Shown: piece after piece, positions 21,291 to 32,983 of the stretch
Numbering within the stretch: position 1 is the stretch's first letter
How the letters are laid out: the number at the start of each line of letters is the position of its first letter
NCBI RefSeq assembly: GCF_033439725.1
Contig: NW_026944390.1
Location: 1,178,001 to 1,242,000, forward strand
DNA: 64,000 nt
Reading direction: 5' to 3'
DNA from: Neurospora tetraspora
Taxonomy: Eukaryota; Ascomycota; Sordariomycetes; Sordariales; Sordariaceae
Program-made: the position numbers and the translations under genes
Notes under the pieces: generated by a model
Told to the model about the DNA's origin: nothing
Database searches by the model: none
What the model saw: the letters and a program-made list of their open reading frames with translations, nothing else

Positions 21291-24200
21291 ATTAACAGTC
21301 TGATTTGTATATTCACATTTAATGCTACAATTATCAATTATAAGCAATATTCCTACAAAACTAATAACGTTAGCTATATCCTTATTAAAAGAATTTACCG
21401 ATAAGGTTATTATAATTATTTTTAATACCCCTACCGATTGGCCTAGCTAGTATGAAGCTCTTAAGAGACTCGTTAGTAGTAATTAGGACTTTGGTAATTA
21501 GCTATTTAAGGGAGAACCTATAATTTAAAGGGTTCTACCTTCAAAGTTAGAAGATTTTTTCTTTATTAAGTAAGTAAAGGACCGTTTTTTACCAGTAAAG
21601 AAGGAGCTCGTCAAATTTAATAGAGGAATCTAGGTTAAAAAGCCATAATTATAATTATAATGATTATTATTACTACGGCTACCAATACGAACGGTACTAT
21701 TACCGAAACTACTACTACTATTTAACTCTATAAAGAAGCTGCCGCCAGTACTAATAAAGATAATAAAGAAGGAAGTTTGGAAGAAGAAGATGAAGAAGAG
21801 GAAGAGGAGGATAATAAATACTATACTGAACAAAATATTAAGTAGAATATAATTATTAACCCCTGTACTAATTTAATAATTGCCGGGAAAGTAGTGTACA
21901 ATTAGGTTAATAACATATATAATATTTGCTATAAATATTAGAAAGATTTCGACGACGCTAATACCCGAATTCATAATTAGATAAGTATTTATATCGCTAC
22001 TTTTTATACTAATACTTTATTTGAATAGGATGAATCTACCCGCAATTAATTTAGAGAGATTAAAAATTAGATTAATTATTAACTTATCGATTAAATTGCT
22101 AAAGTTCGTTAAAATTATTAAGCCTTTATTAAAAAGATTATAAAGAAGTAATTTAATGATTTTGAAAAGTAACTATCCGATTAGGAAATCCTTATTATAA
22201 ATGGGAAGAAACTCGGAATTAATAAAATAACCTTCCTTACTTTATAATTTACCGACTTTATCAATATAGTTTATAAATACAAGTTTATTTAAATTAGTAA
22301 CTCTTAGAAATTTAATAACGACTTCGAAGAAATATTTTTAAAATATAAGGACGTATCTACTAATTTTAAAAGGGTTAGTATATTAGAACGTACCGTATTA
22401 TTAATTAATTTTAAGAAGGTTATAGTTTATAATATTTAGGGTATTAGCCGCTTTAATTCCTAAGAGTTTGTATTTAATAAAGAAGACACTCCTAATTCTA
22501 ATTATAAAAAGAGGCTCAAGTAAACGTAAGGAAAAAACGCAACGTAAATAAAAATATAAAAGATTCTTTATATTTAAGAAAGAAAGGAAACGTTACGCTA
22601 CTTTATAAAGTTTGCGAACGAAGCCTTTACTTAATAATACGCTATTAGTATTTAATATTTAAAATTAAGAATAATCCTAAATAGAAGCTAAATAGCTTTG
22701 TTTAAAAATTTATTAATAAAAATTTCGAAAAATATCCTAAAATTAGTAAAAAGGTTAAAAAGGGTAAGAATTAAATATAAGACCTCTTTATTACTTTTAT
22801 ATAAATTATTACTTCAAAAAATTAAAAGACATAAGAAATTAGCATTTACAATTTAATATTTTTCGTTAAATAAGGTACTTTCAATACGAATAATAATAAA
22901 AATAATATTTATTTACTCAAGAATTTTATAATCTTCGATTCTAGGGCTTCTATTTATATTTTCAACGAAATTAATTGTTTTTCTTTATTTTAAATAGCGT
23001 TGTTAAAGAACTACGTTTAAGTTAATAAATTTTAAATACTTATTAAAAGTTTTAAGACTATTAATATAAAAATATATGGAGAAAGGAGAATTTTAAAATT
23101 ATAATTGAAAGAAGTAACTTTCTACCCTAATTTTATTATAGATTTTATATTACTACGCCTATTTCGAAAGCAAAATCCCTATTAGGATTATGAACCCCTT
23201 AATAATTATTTCCGTCAGTTAAACAGTTTACTCTTTTATTTTCTTTAAAAATCTATTATTAAATAATCTTCGAATACCTACCCCATTCCTTTAATTATAC
23301 CGCCTTCTCTATTCGTTAAAATCGTTTTAATTCTTTTACTGGCTATTACGTATATAAAATACCCGTTAAATTTTAATATAAACAATTTAATTACTATAGC
23401 TTTTAAATTTTTAAATATTTTTATAATGTTAAAGGTACTAAATTCAAAGGGCCCGCTACTTATTAATGTAATACGTATAGTATTTCAAAAATTAAATAAT
23501 AAATTAAATAAAAATTATAAAATAAGGGATTTAGCCCAGGAGAACGTTTCGCCGTCGACTTCCTCGAATATAAAATAGAAAAAAGTAACTTCAAATATAT
23601 TATATTCATTATTCATTAATAAATTAAATTAGTTTAAAATATTTATAGAGCGAAGTAAATAATTAAAACTATCATTAAAAGACTCCTTCCAATTATTAAT
23701 ATAATTAATTACTAATATAATATTAAAATTAAATATCTTAAGTATAATAATAAATTTAATAATTAATACGTTAAGAATAAGTTAATTATACGCCTTATTA
23801 TTTTCGAGCCTTTAATATTTAATATTCAAATTTAAAATGGCGGTATTAAACGTTTAGGGGGTATAATTAAAGAAAAAGCGTATATAATAATAAATAGCGT
23901 TAAATTCCTTCATAACTTTTAATTTCAAATTGTTTGAACCTTAATTTACCTTATTAATCGAATCGCTTAAATATTTCTATAATTATAAATTACTATACGA
24001 GCGGTTTTATACCTTCGTAACCTATTATAAGGGGGTATAAACCGAACTCCGTAAACCTAACTTCAATTATTTATATATTTACGGTTATAAAATATATACG
24101 ATAATAAGTACTATATAGAAGAAAAAGTAATAGTATAAGAAATTTCAATTAAAGGCTTAAATCTGATTCCTTATCAGCTATATTACCTCCTCTAATTATT

Positions 24201-26461
24201 AAATTTAAAATCTATAAACCAATTATATTATTTATACCCGTAATATACTCCTTAACGAATATTTAATCTATTTAAAAAACCCTAATAATTTTAAAAAAGG
24301 ATTAAGGCTAATTAGCAACGAAATTGCCGATTTACTCAACCAAATTAATTAACTTTTTTAATTATTTATATAATATTTCGAACCCTTCAAAGCAATTTGA
24401 AATATAGAAAATAATAGTTTTACCCCTCTCTTATTATTATTCTTTAATAATAAACTTTAAAAAAAATAATAACGAAACCGTTTCGAAACTAATAGAATCT
24501 ACTATTTAAAATAAAATATTTATTAATTTTATATTTAATTACCCTACGCTGCTAAATTTACTACTAACTACTTTTACTACCGGCTTTATAATAGATTTAC
24601 TAGAGCTTATCTCCTTCCCGACTTTCGAATTATAGGAAGTTATATTTAACGTTAGGAGATTTACTCAATTAATTAAATAACAGTAGAGTAAAATAATTAT
24701 AAAGATAGAAACTAATTATTTAATTTCCAAGGGTAGTAGATTAAATTCTATTAAACGTTAAAATCTCCCTTTAATCCTAAAGATTTATTATAATTTCGAA
24801 TATTATAATTTAAATAATTTCTTTAAATAAATAGAGGAAGTATATTTAAATAATTATAAAAAAATAAAGTTATAGGTTAAAATCAACGAAGACGTTCCCT
24901 ATATTAAAAGTCTTTAAATTTTTAATTATATATAAATATACGTATCTAAATTTAATAAATATAATCGGCTATTAAAAGTAAAAGTTCGCCTTGTAATTAA
25001 AGGAAATTAATAATATAATTATAATAAAGAGACGTATACTTCTACGTTAATTAATCGCTTATTTCAATTAATTATCGCTTACACCGCCAAATTCAATTTC
25101 GAATTAATATAATATAATATAGTAAATACTTTCGTTAACGCCTACTTCGATAAAGATATCTATATTTATATATATCTTTTAATTATCGAAAGTACAATAC
25201 TATCTTTAAAATCTTTAAAACCCTCTATAATTTCCAACGAATTCCTTTACTATAGTAACGAGAATTTAATAGGACTTTTGAAAATCTAAGGTTTAAACTG
25301 TTATTCGAGGACTCGTATATCCTTAAACGTAATAAAATCCTAATTTTCTACTACATTAATAATATTATCTTCGCCTTTAATAAATTATAATATAATAGAA
25401 TTACCTAAATTACAAAGAAATTAGAGGAGAAATATAAATTTATTAATAATAATAACCTTTAATGGTTTCTAAATATCTAAATTATTCGAAACCGAAAGGT
25501 AAATTATATTTAATTATCTTAATAGGAATATATCTACAAAATTACTAAATTAATTAAAAATCCCTATACCTCCGTCTTCATTCTAATAAATAATAAAGAA
25601 TTCATACTTTATAATAGTATAGCCTCTTTTAATAAATTCCGTGAATATTAAATCGTTATTAGCTTTATAATATACGCCGCTATAATTATTTAATTTAATA
25701 TTACCTTCGCTACTAGCTAATTAAATCGCTATAATTACAATCCTAGTTCTTAATATTATGAAATTATTAATAAAATTTTATATTACCTTTAATACTACCC
25801 TAATTTCTTCCTCTATCATAGTAAGTTAACGAAATTCGAAATTGCTTCAAATACATCGTATGCTGATAACTCTCTAAATTAAAAGAGGTCGTATAAATTT
25901 ATAATTAAACTCTTTAATAATTTAATTTATTTGAGTATAATTAAGTAAAAGATGGTATTTATTTTAATAATAGAAGTAGAGTTATTATCGATTTTAAACG
26001 CTATTAAAAAACAATTGCTATTATATATTTATATAAGGATATTAATATTCCCTTTGATAAAGATATACCCGTAATTGGTTATAATAATATATAAATAATC
26101 TGTATATTAATTATTAAAGTAGTGAAGTTAATAATTAAGTTAAAGTACGTTAATATCTATTATTATTAATTAAAGTAGGAAATTATAGAGGAAAGAATTG
26201 AAGTTGAATATTTGGAAACGAAGAAAATATTAGCCGATAAATTAATAAAAGTTCTAAGATAATCAAATTACGAGAAATTCCGGGAATTAATAGGAATAAT
26301 AAATATACTAGTTCGTAAGGAGATAAGGATAGATAAGGAGATTCCGGATCATATTCTAAAAGATATTTAAAATTTAATTAAAGAAATTAACGTACTAAAA
26401 GAGAGACTCTATAAATAGTTTTACTTTTATCCTATTTAGAAGGTCTATAAGTGAGGGAGTA

Positions 26462-26631
26462 TATCAAATTTAAGGATAGTTTTAGCTATACTATATAGAG
26501 GTTAGCGCTCTAGCCACTTAATATTACTTGATTTCTAGGCATATCTGGGTTACCCTAACACCCCCTATACCTTCTGGGCGAATCAATCACATACTCTTCA
26601 ATCAATCAATTCTACACCGTCACATCTAACA
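26462..26631 (+). repeat. Right LTR of the copia-like fossil
   Basis: The LTR is 170 bp and aligns without gaps to 21121-21290; all differences noticed are transitions. It is followed by CGTCA. Confidence 0.88.
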
Positions 26632-26636
26632 CGTCA

Positions 26637-26939
26637 CCAGCAGGGATCACAAAGCCGTTAAGGTGCCCCGTATGGGGTTACGGCGGGGTAACACGGAGCC
26701 GAGGCAGGAGCTAAGCCGGACAGGGAAAGGTGCAGTGGCCCCAATTTCTGAAGCTTTTTATCTTGGCGTGTTCTTCTTTCCTTATCAATTCTCGAACTTG
26801 TCCATCGCAATTGGGAGCTTCCGTACGCTTCACATCATTTCACGTTTGCGACAACCGATACCAGACCTCGACATCGATCCCAATACTCCCCAAATCCAAG
26901 ACCACACAACCGGAGGAACACCCTCACACCTCACACACA
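26637..26939. other. Upstream region of POP4
   Basis: The 303-bp spacer sits between the retroelement and the POP4 start. The insertion therefore lies about 300 bp from the gene, possibly within its promoter. The reading frame upstream of 26940 stays open but has no conserved content. Confidence 0.5.
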
Positions 26940-27695
26940 ATGGAATCAACATCCCAAACCTCCTCCAAAAGCCAACCCATCGCCGCCGTCCTCCTCTCGC
27001 GCGCCCACGACCCCGAAGAAACCAAACGGATCCTGACCGAAAAGATCCAACAGCGCCCTCTCTTCCTGACGCCCTCATCCCCTCCTCCCTCCGACGCCCG
27101 CGCCGCCCGCCGCCGCGAACGCGAAAAGAAGCGGCTCTCCCGCAAAAAGGCGCTAAAACCGAAACCGCTCTCCGCCAACGAACGCCGCAAGCTCGGCCTC
27201 TACGACGTGCCTCGCTCGGGGCAGAAATACGTTTTGTTCGAACCGCTGCACCAGCTCTGGCTGGGATATATCCGCGAGATATTGGGCAACGAGATACATA
27301 CCGGTGGCGAGGGCGCGGCGTCGAAGCTGACGAGCGCGGATTTTCACGGGGCTGAGGTGGAGGTTGTCAGGAGCGGGTGTGTGAGTAGGGTGGGATTGAA
27401 GGGGATTGTGATTAAGGATTCGCGGTTTACGTTTGAGGTGGTAACAAAAAAGAATCAGAGGAAACTGGTGCCGAAGGAGGGGACGGTGTTTAGGGTTGAG
27501 GTGCCGCTTGCGACGGTGACGGCAACGGCGATGGGGGAGGAGGGACGGAGTGATGACAACAAGCAGCAACAGCAACAACAAACAGAGGCCGAACAACCGA
27601 AGATGATCTTTGAAGTACACGGCGAGCAGTTCCAGTTTCGGTCGGCGGATCGCGCGAACAAGAAGTTCAGGTCGCACTTCTCCAACATTCTGTGA
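26940..27695 (+). CDS. POP4: RNase P / MRP subunit POP4 (Rpp29)
   Basis: A single exon of 251 codons starts at the ATG at 26940, read in the context CACACAATGG. After a basic N-terminal arm (RRREREKKRLSRKKALK) comes the Rpp29 core: YVLFEPLHQLWLGYIREIL, a gap, then DFHGAEVEVVRSGCVSRVGL and KGIVIKDSRFTFEVVT with LVPKEGTVFRVEVP. This is the Sm-like barrel of Rpp29. The C-terminal region has a polyglutamine run (KQQQQQQTE) followed by FEVHGEQFQFRSADRANKKF, which ends the fold. The protein is a shared subunit of RNase P (pre-tRNA 5' processing) and RNase MRP (pre-rRNA processing) in the nucleus. The Gln-rich insert within the barrel is somewhat unusual; otherwise it is a standard homologue. Confidence 0.9.
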   Translation: MESTSQTSSKSQPIAAVLLSRAHDPEETKRILTEKIQQRPLFLTPSSPPPSDARAARRREREKKRLSRKKALKPKPLSANERRKLGLYDVPRSGQKYVLFEPLHQLWLGYIREILGNEIHTGGEGAASKLTSADFHGAEVEVVRSGCVSRVGLKGIVIKDSRFTFEVVTKKNQRKLVPKEGTVFRVEVPLATVTATAMGEEGRSDDNKQQQQQQTEAEQPKMIFEVHGEQFQFRSADRANKKFRSHFSNIL

Positions 27696-28594
27696 GGCGG
27701 CGGGGAGGGATAAAGATACGACACACGATACGATACTAAAACGCAAAATTCTCAACTTCTTCGGCTCGCCTCGACTGGGATTCAGGGAAATGCCGTCGAA
27801 CGGAGGCGAAGGCGTTTCTCAGCACGGTGCGATGCAGCCATTGAACGAATGCGCTCATGGTCTCCACCCATGCTACAAGTTCTCCCGCAGACGATTCCTG
27901 CGATACTAGCCGGCAAAGTTTCACCAGAAGCTGAGGCTTGCTACCAGCATAGGCTCGTCTCTCCACAAAATAGCTAGCTCGGCGAGGTCTTCCCGGATAC
28001 AAGAGCCGATTCGAGACGCGCACCATGTACGACGAGAGGCCGTCGGGCCTTTATGTTCCAAGGCTGGGACTACTGGTGGATTGGAGTCGCGTCAGAGGAC
28101 CATTAAGTCAAGAAGCGGCAGGAGGACGAGTGAATAGAAGCAGAACCATGGTTGCCAAGTTCCAATGGCTCATGGGTGTCCATTGACACTTGAAGGACAG
28201 GCTGGACGAGATGCGAGTCATTTCTCCTTGGACTTTTTGGCTTTGCTTTGGAGGGAATATGTGGCAACACTGGAGGTCTGTCAATGGGATCTTGTCACTC
28301 TTCAGCATGGGCAGTCAGAGTGAAAAGGGAGACCACCATCACGGATGAAAGACGAGAGCTTAAACGCCTCGTCTCGGTATAGGAAGGAAGCTATAAAAGC
28401 ATTATCCAACCAACTTGTACATATGACGCAGATACAGGTCTATACGAAATGCTAATCGCAAGTGACTCTAAGATGCACTCTCCAACGGAAACTCTATCGC
28501 ATACGCCAACCCATGCAAAATGCTTTCTAACAACAACAGCTCTATAGTATAGCCAACTACCCAAAACGTCCCTCCACCTCAACCCCGTCCACAC
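27696..28594. other. Intergenic, convergent 3' ends
   Basis: This is 0.9 kb between POP4 and the pantothenate synthase gene, transcribed toward each other. Only short, unsupported frames are seen; it holds both 3' UTRs. Confidence 0.45.
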
Positions 28595-29902
28595 CTACTT
28601 AGGCGGCAAGATGATGTTATCAATCAACCTCACCAACGGCCCCCCACTATGTCCCAAATCCTCTCCCTCCCCTGGCTCCTCCACCGGCAAAAACCTCACG
28701 GCACCACTCAAAATCCCTCCCTTCTTGGTATCAACCGTTTCCAACTCCAGCATCGTCTCCGGGTCCGCCAGACTCAAATAATCCACCTCAAACCTGACCC
28801 TCCTTCCTGGCTCCATCTTCATCTGCTCTTTCAGGGTCTCCTCCACCACTTTCCGGGCGGCCCCCAATATCCCCTCCCTTTCCCTTGTGCCCTCCTCCCC
28901 ACCGGCATTGTAAGCCCCCTCGGCCGCCTTAAGCGCCCTATACAACACATTCGCCACCTTCCGTCTCCTGCTCCCCAAATAAACATTCCTACTACTCAAC
29001 GCCAACCCATCCCCTTCCGGGTCCCTCTCCGTCGGCACCACCACCACTTGTTCAATCGGCATCAAAAAATCTTCCACCAGTCGCTTAATAACCACAGTCT
29101 GCTGCACATCCTTCTGCCCGAAATACACCCTGTCCGGCTGGCACACATTAAACAGCTTCATACAAACCGTCGCCACGCCCCTGAAAAACGTCGGGCGGCT
29201 GCTTCCCTCCAGCACCTCCCCGACAGGGGTTATGGTCACAAACGACCCCTTAGAGTCCACCTCCTGCCCCGGAAACCCGGCAGGATACATCTCCCCCGTC
29301 GTCGGCGCAAACACGGCGCTGATTCGGCCGAGGTTTTCCCCATCGTCGGCCAGCTCGCGATCTAGAGCGGCCAGCGCGGCGCAGTCGGCGTCCCAGGTGA
29401 CCGGGTAACTCCCCAAGTCTTCGCGAACGCCGAATTGCGCCGGGTTGACGTAGATGGACACCATGACGTGGTGGTTGTCGCGGGCGGCGGCCCGGATTAG
29501 GGACAAGTGGCCGGCGTGCAGGGCGCCCATGGTGGGGACGAGGGCGACGGAGCGGGAGTCGAGGGTTAAGGGGCGGCGGAAGCGGTGGACGGAGGAGACG
29601 GTGCGGAGGATGCGGATGGAGGTGTTTGGGATTTTTTCGAGGGTCGGGGAGGAGGAGGGGCTGGAGCCGCAGGCGGAGGAGGAGGCCATCGTGCGCGTTG
29701 TTGAGGGGGTGACGGTGGGGAGTTGTTGGATAGTTTGGGATGGTTGGGTTCGTGTGGGAGTGCGAAGTGATGCAGGTAAGTTCGTTGTCGAGGTTGAAGA
29801 GAAGCCGCGTGCGGTCGTCAAGGTGGATCGTCGGACGATGGATAGTGTGGAGGAGGACAAAGTTGCGCGCCGAAACAGGGCGTTGGTGGATTGCATCCGC
29901 AT
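28595..29902 (-). CDS. PAN6: Pantoate--beta-alanine ligase (pantothenate synthase) with N-terminal presequence
   Basis: A single exon of 435 codons starts at the ATG at 29902. The core begins near residue 95 and carries the class I nucleotidyltransferase signatures: VPTMGALHAGH (HIGH-like, ~122-132), YFGQKDVQQ and LALSSRNVYL (KMSKS-like). It condenses pantoate with beta-alanine using ATP to make pantothenate, the precursor of coenzyme A. The first ~71 residues have no acidic residue, are rich in Arg and Ser/Thr, and contain a likely cleavage context (TTARGFSSTST), so a mitochondrial targeting peptide is likely. A second in-frame ATG at 29689 (MASSSACG) would give a form without it. The yeast homologue is PAN6, the bacterial one PanC. 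An Ala/Gly/Glu loop (YNAGGEEGTREREG) is a small insertion. Confidence 0.9.
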   Translation of the reverse strand: MRMQSTNALFRRATLSSSTLSIVRRSTLTTARGFSSTSTTNLPASLRTPTRTQPSQTIQQLPTVTPSTTRTMASSSACGSSPSSSPTLEKIPNTSIRILRTVSSVHRFRRPLTLDSRSVALVPTMGALHAGHLSLIRAAARDNHHVMVSIYVNPAQFGVREDLGSYPVTWDADCAALAALDRELADDGENLGRISAVFAPTTGEMYPAGFPGQEVDSKGSFVTITPVGEVLEGSSRPTFFRGVATVCMKLFNVCQPDRVYFGQKDVQQTVVIKRLVEDFLMPIEQVVVVPTERDPEGDGLALSSRNVYLGSRRRKVANVLYRALKAAEGAYNAGGEEGTREREGILGAARKVVEETLKEQMKMEPGRRVRFEVDYLSLADPETMLELETVDTKKGGILSGAVRFLPVEEPGEGEDLGHSGGPLVRLIDNIILPPK

Positions 29903-30335
29903 TGTGTTGCTGAATGACTCTTGCAACTGGAATTGAAACAAAAGGGAGAGAAGCAGAGGCAAAAAGTCGTCGCCAGCGAGCGACTTTTTTTTATAGTATT
30001 ACCGAAGCAATTGGAATTGGATCCTCTTTTTCCCCTGTGATGATATCTGCAGCGAAGTTTTGGGGACGGCAGGACGGCGTCAAATGCGACTGCGGGGTGG
30101 GTTGACATGTGCCAAAAACGATCATGCCAGGGGTTACTGCAGGGACGATCTGTTGGGGTAACTGTACAGGAAATTGGGTGTACGATAACCCGATATCAGC
30201 CAAGGTATATGCTATTTCTTGTACATATCACATGATAATGCTAACCCGCCATCATGGCCAAACTCCGAATGCCTTTTCTACCTTCTCGCTACTTCCTCTC
30301 CCCAAAACAACTCTCCAACTCAACAAAACGTCCCA
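29903..30335. other. Upstream region of PAN6, 3' region of the membrane-protein gene
   Basis: Both neighbours are on the minus strand. No gene is seen. A poly-T tract lies near 29985-29993. Confidence 0.45.
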
Positions 30336-32088
30336 TCAACTCATATAACTCCTCCTATTACTCCCCGGCATCGGTGTCCCCACAATCGGCGAAGGTACAA
30401 ACGCTGATGATGCCGAATTTCTCGCCGTCGACAATGGCGACGGCTGTCTCATCCATGTAACCGGCCTCGACGACGAAGGAGGGGATACCGGTCCTGGTCC
30501 TGATCCCCCGAGAGCTTCATACAAAGTCCTTGCCGCCATCGGTGGTGGTGATACCTCCGACAATGTCGACGCCCTACTACTATCACATCCACAAGTTTCT
30601 TTATCCCACTGTCCCACTCCCTTCCCAGACTTTCCAATGGTACTCTTACTAGGATTCCGACTCAGACCCAGAAGCTCCGCAGTGCTACTCTTCCTGTTAT
30701 TCCTCACCATCACCATCTCCGGTTTCTGAGGCTTCGGTGAGAGATTCACAATCTTCGCCGTAGCCGGGTACGCAGGCATGACGGGCGTAGCCCGCCCCGG
30801 TGTAGGGTATGCCAGCGCAGTGGCTTGGTAGATGCCGCTCGCGTTGCTGGCAGCACTTCCTCGGCAGGAGTAATCGTCCGAGGCGTACGAGAAGCTCGAC
30901 CGGCGCGAGAGGGATGAGAAACCACCGAGACTGGCAGCATCACCGCTGGGGCTGACAGGGCTGACGGGACCGGGACCTGTGGCGCCGACGCCGACGCCGC
31001 TGACGGATTGCCGCATCGAGTTGCGGATTGCTGTGGCGACACCTTCAAAGGTCCATTGGGATGTTCGTCCGATACTTTCACCGTCGATGCTTCCTCTGTC
31101 GTCATTGTCGTCGAACGGGTAAGGGTCCTTGTTTGGAAGCTTTCCGACATTCTTTGAGGTTGAGGTGAAGAGGTGACTGGTAGAGGAATTGCTGTGGCGC
31201 TTCTTGTTGTGTTTGCGCTTGCGCCAAAGGAAGAAGAGGAGGACGCCGAACACCACGAGACCAGCTGAAGCAGTCGATGAAGAACCGCGGTCAGTGGGTT
31301 TGTTCAAGTGAAAAGTGCGTGTGAAGACACTTACCTATAGCGCCAATGATGGCTCCCTTTTTCAGCACATCGTCCGACGAAGTATTTTCTTTCCCTTCAG
31401 ATGCTATCACACTATCCGCCGGGTGCGTACTTGAGGTAGGCGAGGTAATCGGGAGTTCAGAGCGGGTAGAAAAGGTTTCTACTTCAATGTTAGCAACTAC
31501 CCAAAAGCTTCCGATGGAGAACGGATCTGTTTCAACAAATATTCTGAACACACCTGGTGTTGTTATCCCACCCCCGACCCTTGTTGTTGTTGTTGGTATT
31601 GGAGGGTGATCTGTATGGCCATTGCTGCTACCACCCTGCTTCGGCGATTCGCTTCCCTCTACTGTAGTCGAATCGATTACCGTCGTTGCTTCGCCAGACA
31701 AGTCCTGGCCATCCGATGTTGTTGGATACACAAGAGAAATCGACGTGGTAGACGGGATCAACTCCGTTTCAGGGTTGGTGGTTATCGTCACCGGTGGTGT
31801 TGAGCTGAACGACGTTGAAGCTTCTGTAGGGATTGGTCCCCAAGTGGACGCTACGATACCGCTAGTGTCTAGAACTTCACCCGATCCCGAGTCAGCTGGT
31901 TCTACTGTTGATGACAGCTCAGGGTGGTAAAGTGAGTCTGTGTTTCCATCGCTTCCGGCGGGCGCTGCTCCTTTCCCCAAGCTAGTCGTTTGCCCTTGAG
32001 TCTGGATGAATGTTGTGCTTTCAGAATTTTCTGTACGGTTTCGGCCCCAGAGGTTGGAACGTTCAAGTTGTGCACAGTAAAGCGGGTA
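30336..32088 (-). CDS. Ser/Thr-rich single-pass membrane protein (5' end unresolved)
   Basis: Two exons are supported: ~32088-31335 and 31264-30336, joined by a 70-nt intron that rebuilds a transmembrane segment (IIGAIAGLVVFGVLLFFLW then RKRKHNKK). Before it lie about 240 residues rich in Ser, Thr and Pro, as in heavily glycosylated extracellular stalks. After it is a cytosolic tail of about 290 residues with Ser/Pro/Gly tracts. This layout is shared by Mid2/Wsc-like wall sensors and many orphan fungal membrane proteins, but no WSC domain is seen. There is no ATG in the first exon's frame, so an upstream exon with a start and perhaps a signal peptide is missing; it may lie in the 32156-32983 frame. 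Coordinates at the high end are approximate. Confidence 0.6.
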
Positions 32089-32155
32089 CTACTCGCAATA
32101 CATTCCCATCTTCTTCATGGTCAGTGTGGTTGTTCGCTTTGATGGGGGGTGGACA

Positions 32156-32983
32156 TTAGGGAAAGGGGCACACATACATCATAGTGCTTGCGGTTGAATC
32201 ATCATTGGAGGCATCCGTGGTTGAGTCCGGTGTAGCCTGGTCACAGGCATCTTCGAGACTGATGAATCCGGGAATGGAAGACGTGGATCTCTTACCTACA
32301 AGCGAAGTAAGGTTTTGTAAACCCCACGGTGACAAAAGTGAATCGTAACCTGAACGGGCTTTCTTACCATCATGCGCCATCGGGCTCGCGGTCACCATTT
32401 TCAAAGGATCCGTTGTGGTCGTGTGCTCTTGGGAAGAAACCGACGTTGACTCAGGTGTATCCTCATGGTGTGCGTTTGGGGTGCTGATGATTTCAGTGGA
32501 AGAAGATCTCTTACCTGCAGTATGTAATTGAATGAACCATGACCAGGATGCTGGATCCAGATGGGACTCTGAACCCGGAAAGGCCCCGAAAGCCGGAGGG
32601 AGCGAGTGATGGAGCTTCTGGACACCACTCGCCGTCGGGCTCGCGGTCACCGTGTGCTGTTGGGTTATGGTGCGTTCCTCTGTGACCGTTTGCTCCTCGT
32701 TGTCGTCCTCGCCCTCAGTGGTGGATTGATCTTCATCGTTCCCCTTCCCATCATCGCCATCATCAGAGTCACTGCCGTTACCTGAATCATCCCCGGATCC
32801 CGAGTCTTCTTCGTCATCTTCTTCTCGTTCTGTGATTCGTTGATGAGGGCTGTGTCTTCTCTTTAAAAGTTCCGAAGGGGACATGCTCCGTCCTCGGCTG
32901 CTGGCTCTGTCCATCGATTGGTATGTCGCTGTCGTCGCTGTCGATACCGCATCGCCAAGTTGTCTGATGCCCATCTTCATCAT
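32156..32983 (-). CDS. Acidic, Ser/Thr-rich hypothetical frame, perhaps 5' exon of the membrane-protein gene
   Basis: The open frame starts at an ATG at 32983 and has about 275 codons. It is Ser-rich, with an acidic block (EEDDEEDSGSGDDSGNGSD) and several dibasic Gly-Lys-Arg/Lys sites at 32510, 32370 and 32290. It has no signal peptide and no recognised domain. A splice from near 32160 (a GTATGT is present) into the membrane-protein exon below 32088 is possible but I could not settle the phase. It might instead be a separate small gene. Confidence 0.35.
   Translation of the reverse strand: MMKMGIRQLGDAVSTATTATYQSMDRASSRGRSMSPSELLKRRHSPHQRITEREEDDEEDSGSGDDSGNGSDSDDGDDGKGNDEDQSTTEGEDDNEEQTVTEERTITQQHTVTASPTASGVQKLHHSLPPAFGAFPGSESHLDPASWSWFIQLHTAGKRSSSTEIISTPNAHHEDTPESTSVSSQEHTTTTDPLKMVTASPMAHDGKKARSGYDSLLSPWGLQNLTSLVGKRSTSSIPGFISLEDACDQATPDSTTDASNDDSTASTMMYVCPFP

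Larger units (their letters stand above)
21116..26636 (+). mobile_element. Ty1/copia-like LTR retrotransposon fossil, RIP-degraded, full length
   Basis: Two 170-bp LTRs (21121-21290 and 26462-26631) bound a 5.5-kb AT-saturated body, flanked by the 5-bp duplication CGTCA at 21116-21120 and 26632-26636. A purine-rich tract (GTGAGGGAGTA) lies just before the right LTR. Order and traces in the plus direction (gag-like region, then integrase-like, then reverse transcriptase-like traces near 25.1 kb and RNase H-like traces near 25.9 kb) suggest the copia order. The element is intact in outline but broken throughout its coding part by very many changes. LTR differences are all transitions by eye (about two dozen of 170), the mark of repeat-induced point mutation. 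The preserved ends and duplication suggest insertion is not ancient. The strand given is the inferred coding direction. Confidence 0.85.

Noticed and set aside
21630-21833. A 67-codon low-complexity frame in the AT-rich region
   Set aside because: It lies within the RIP-degraded retroelement and reflects base composition only.
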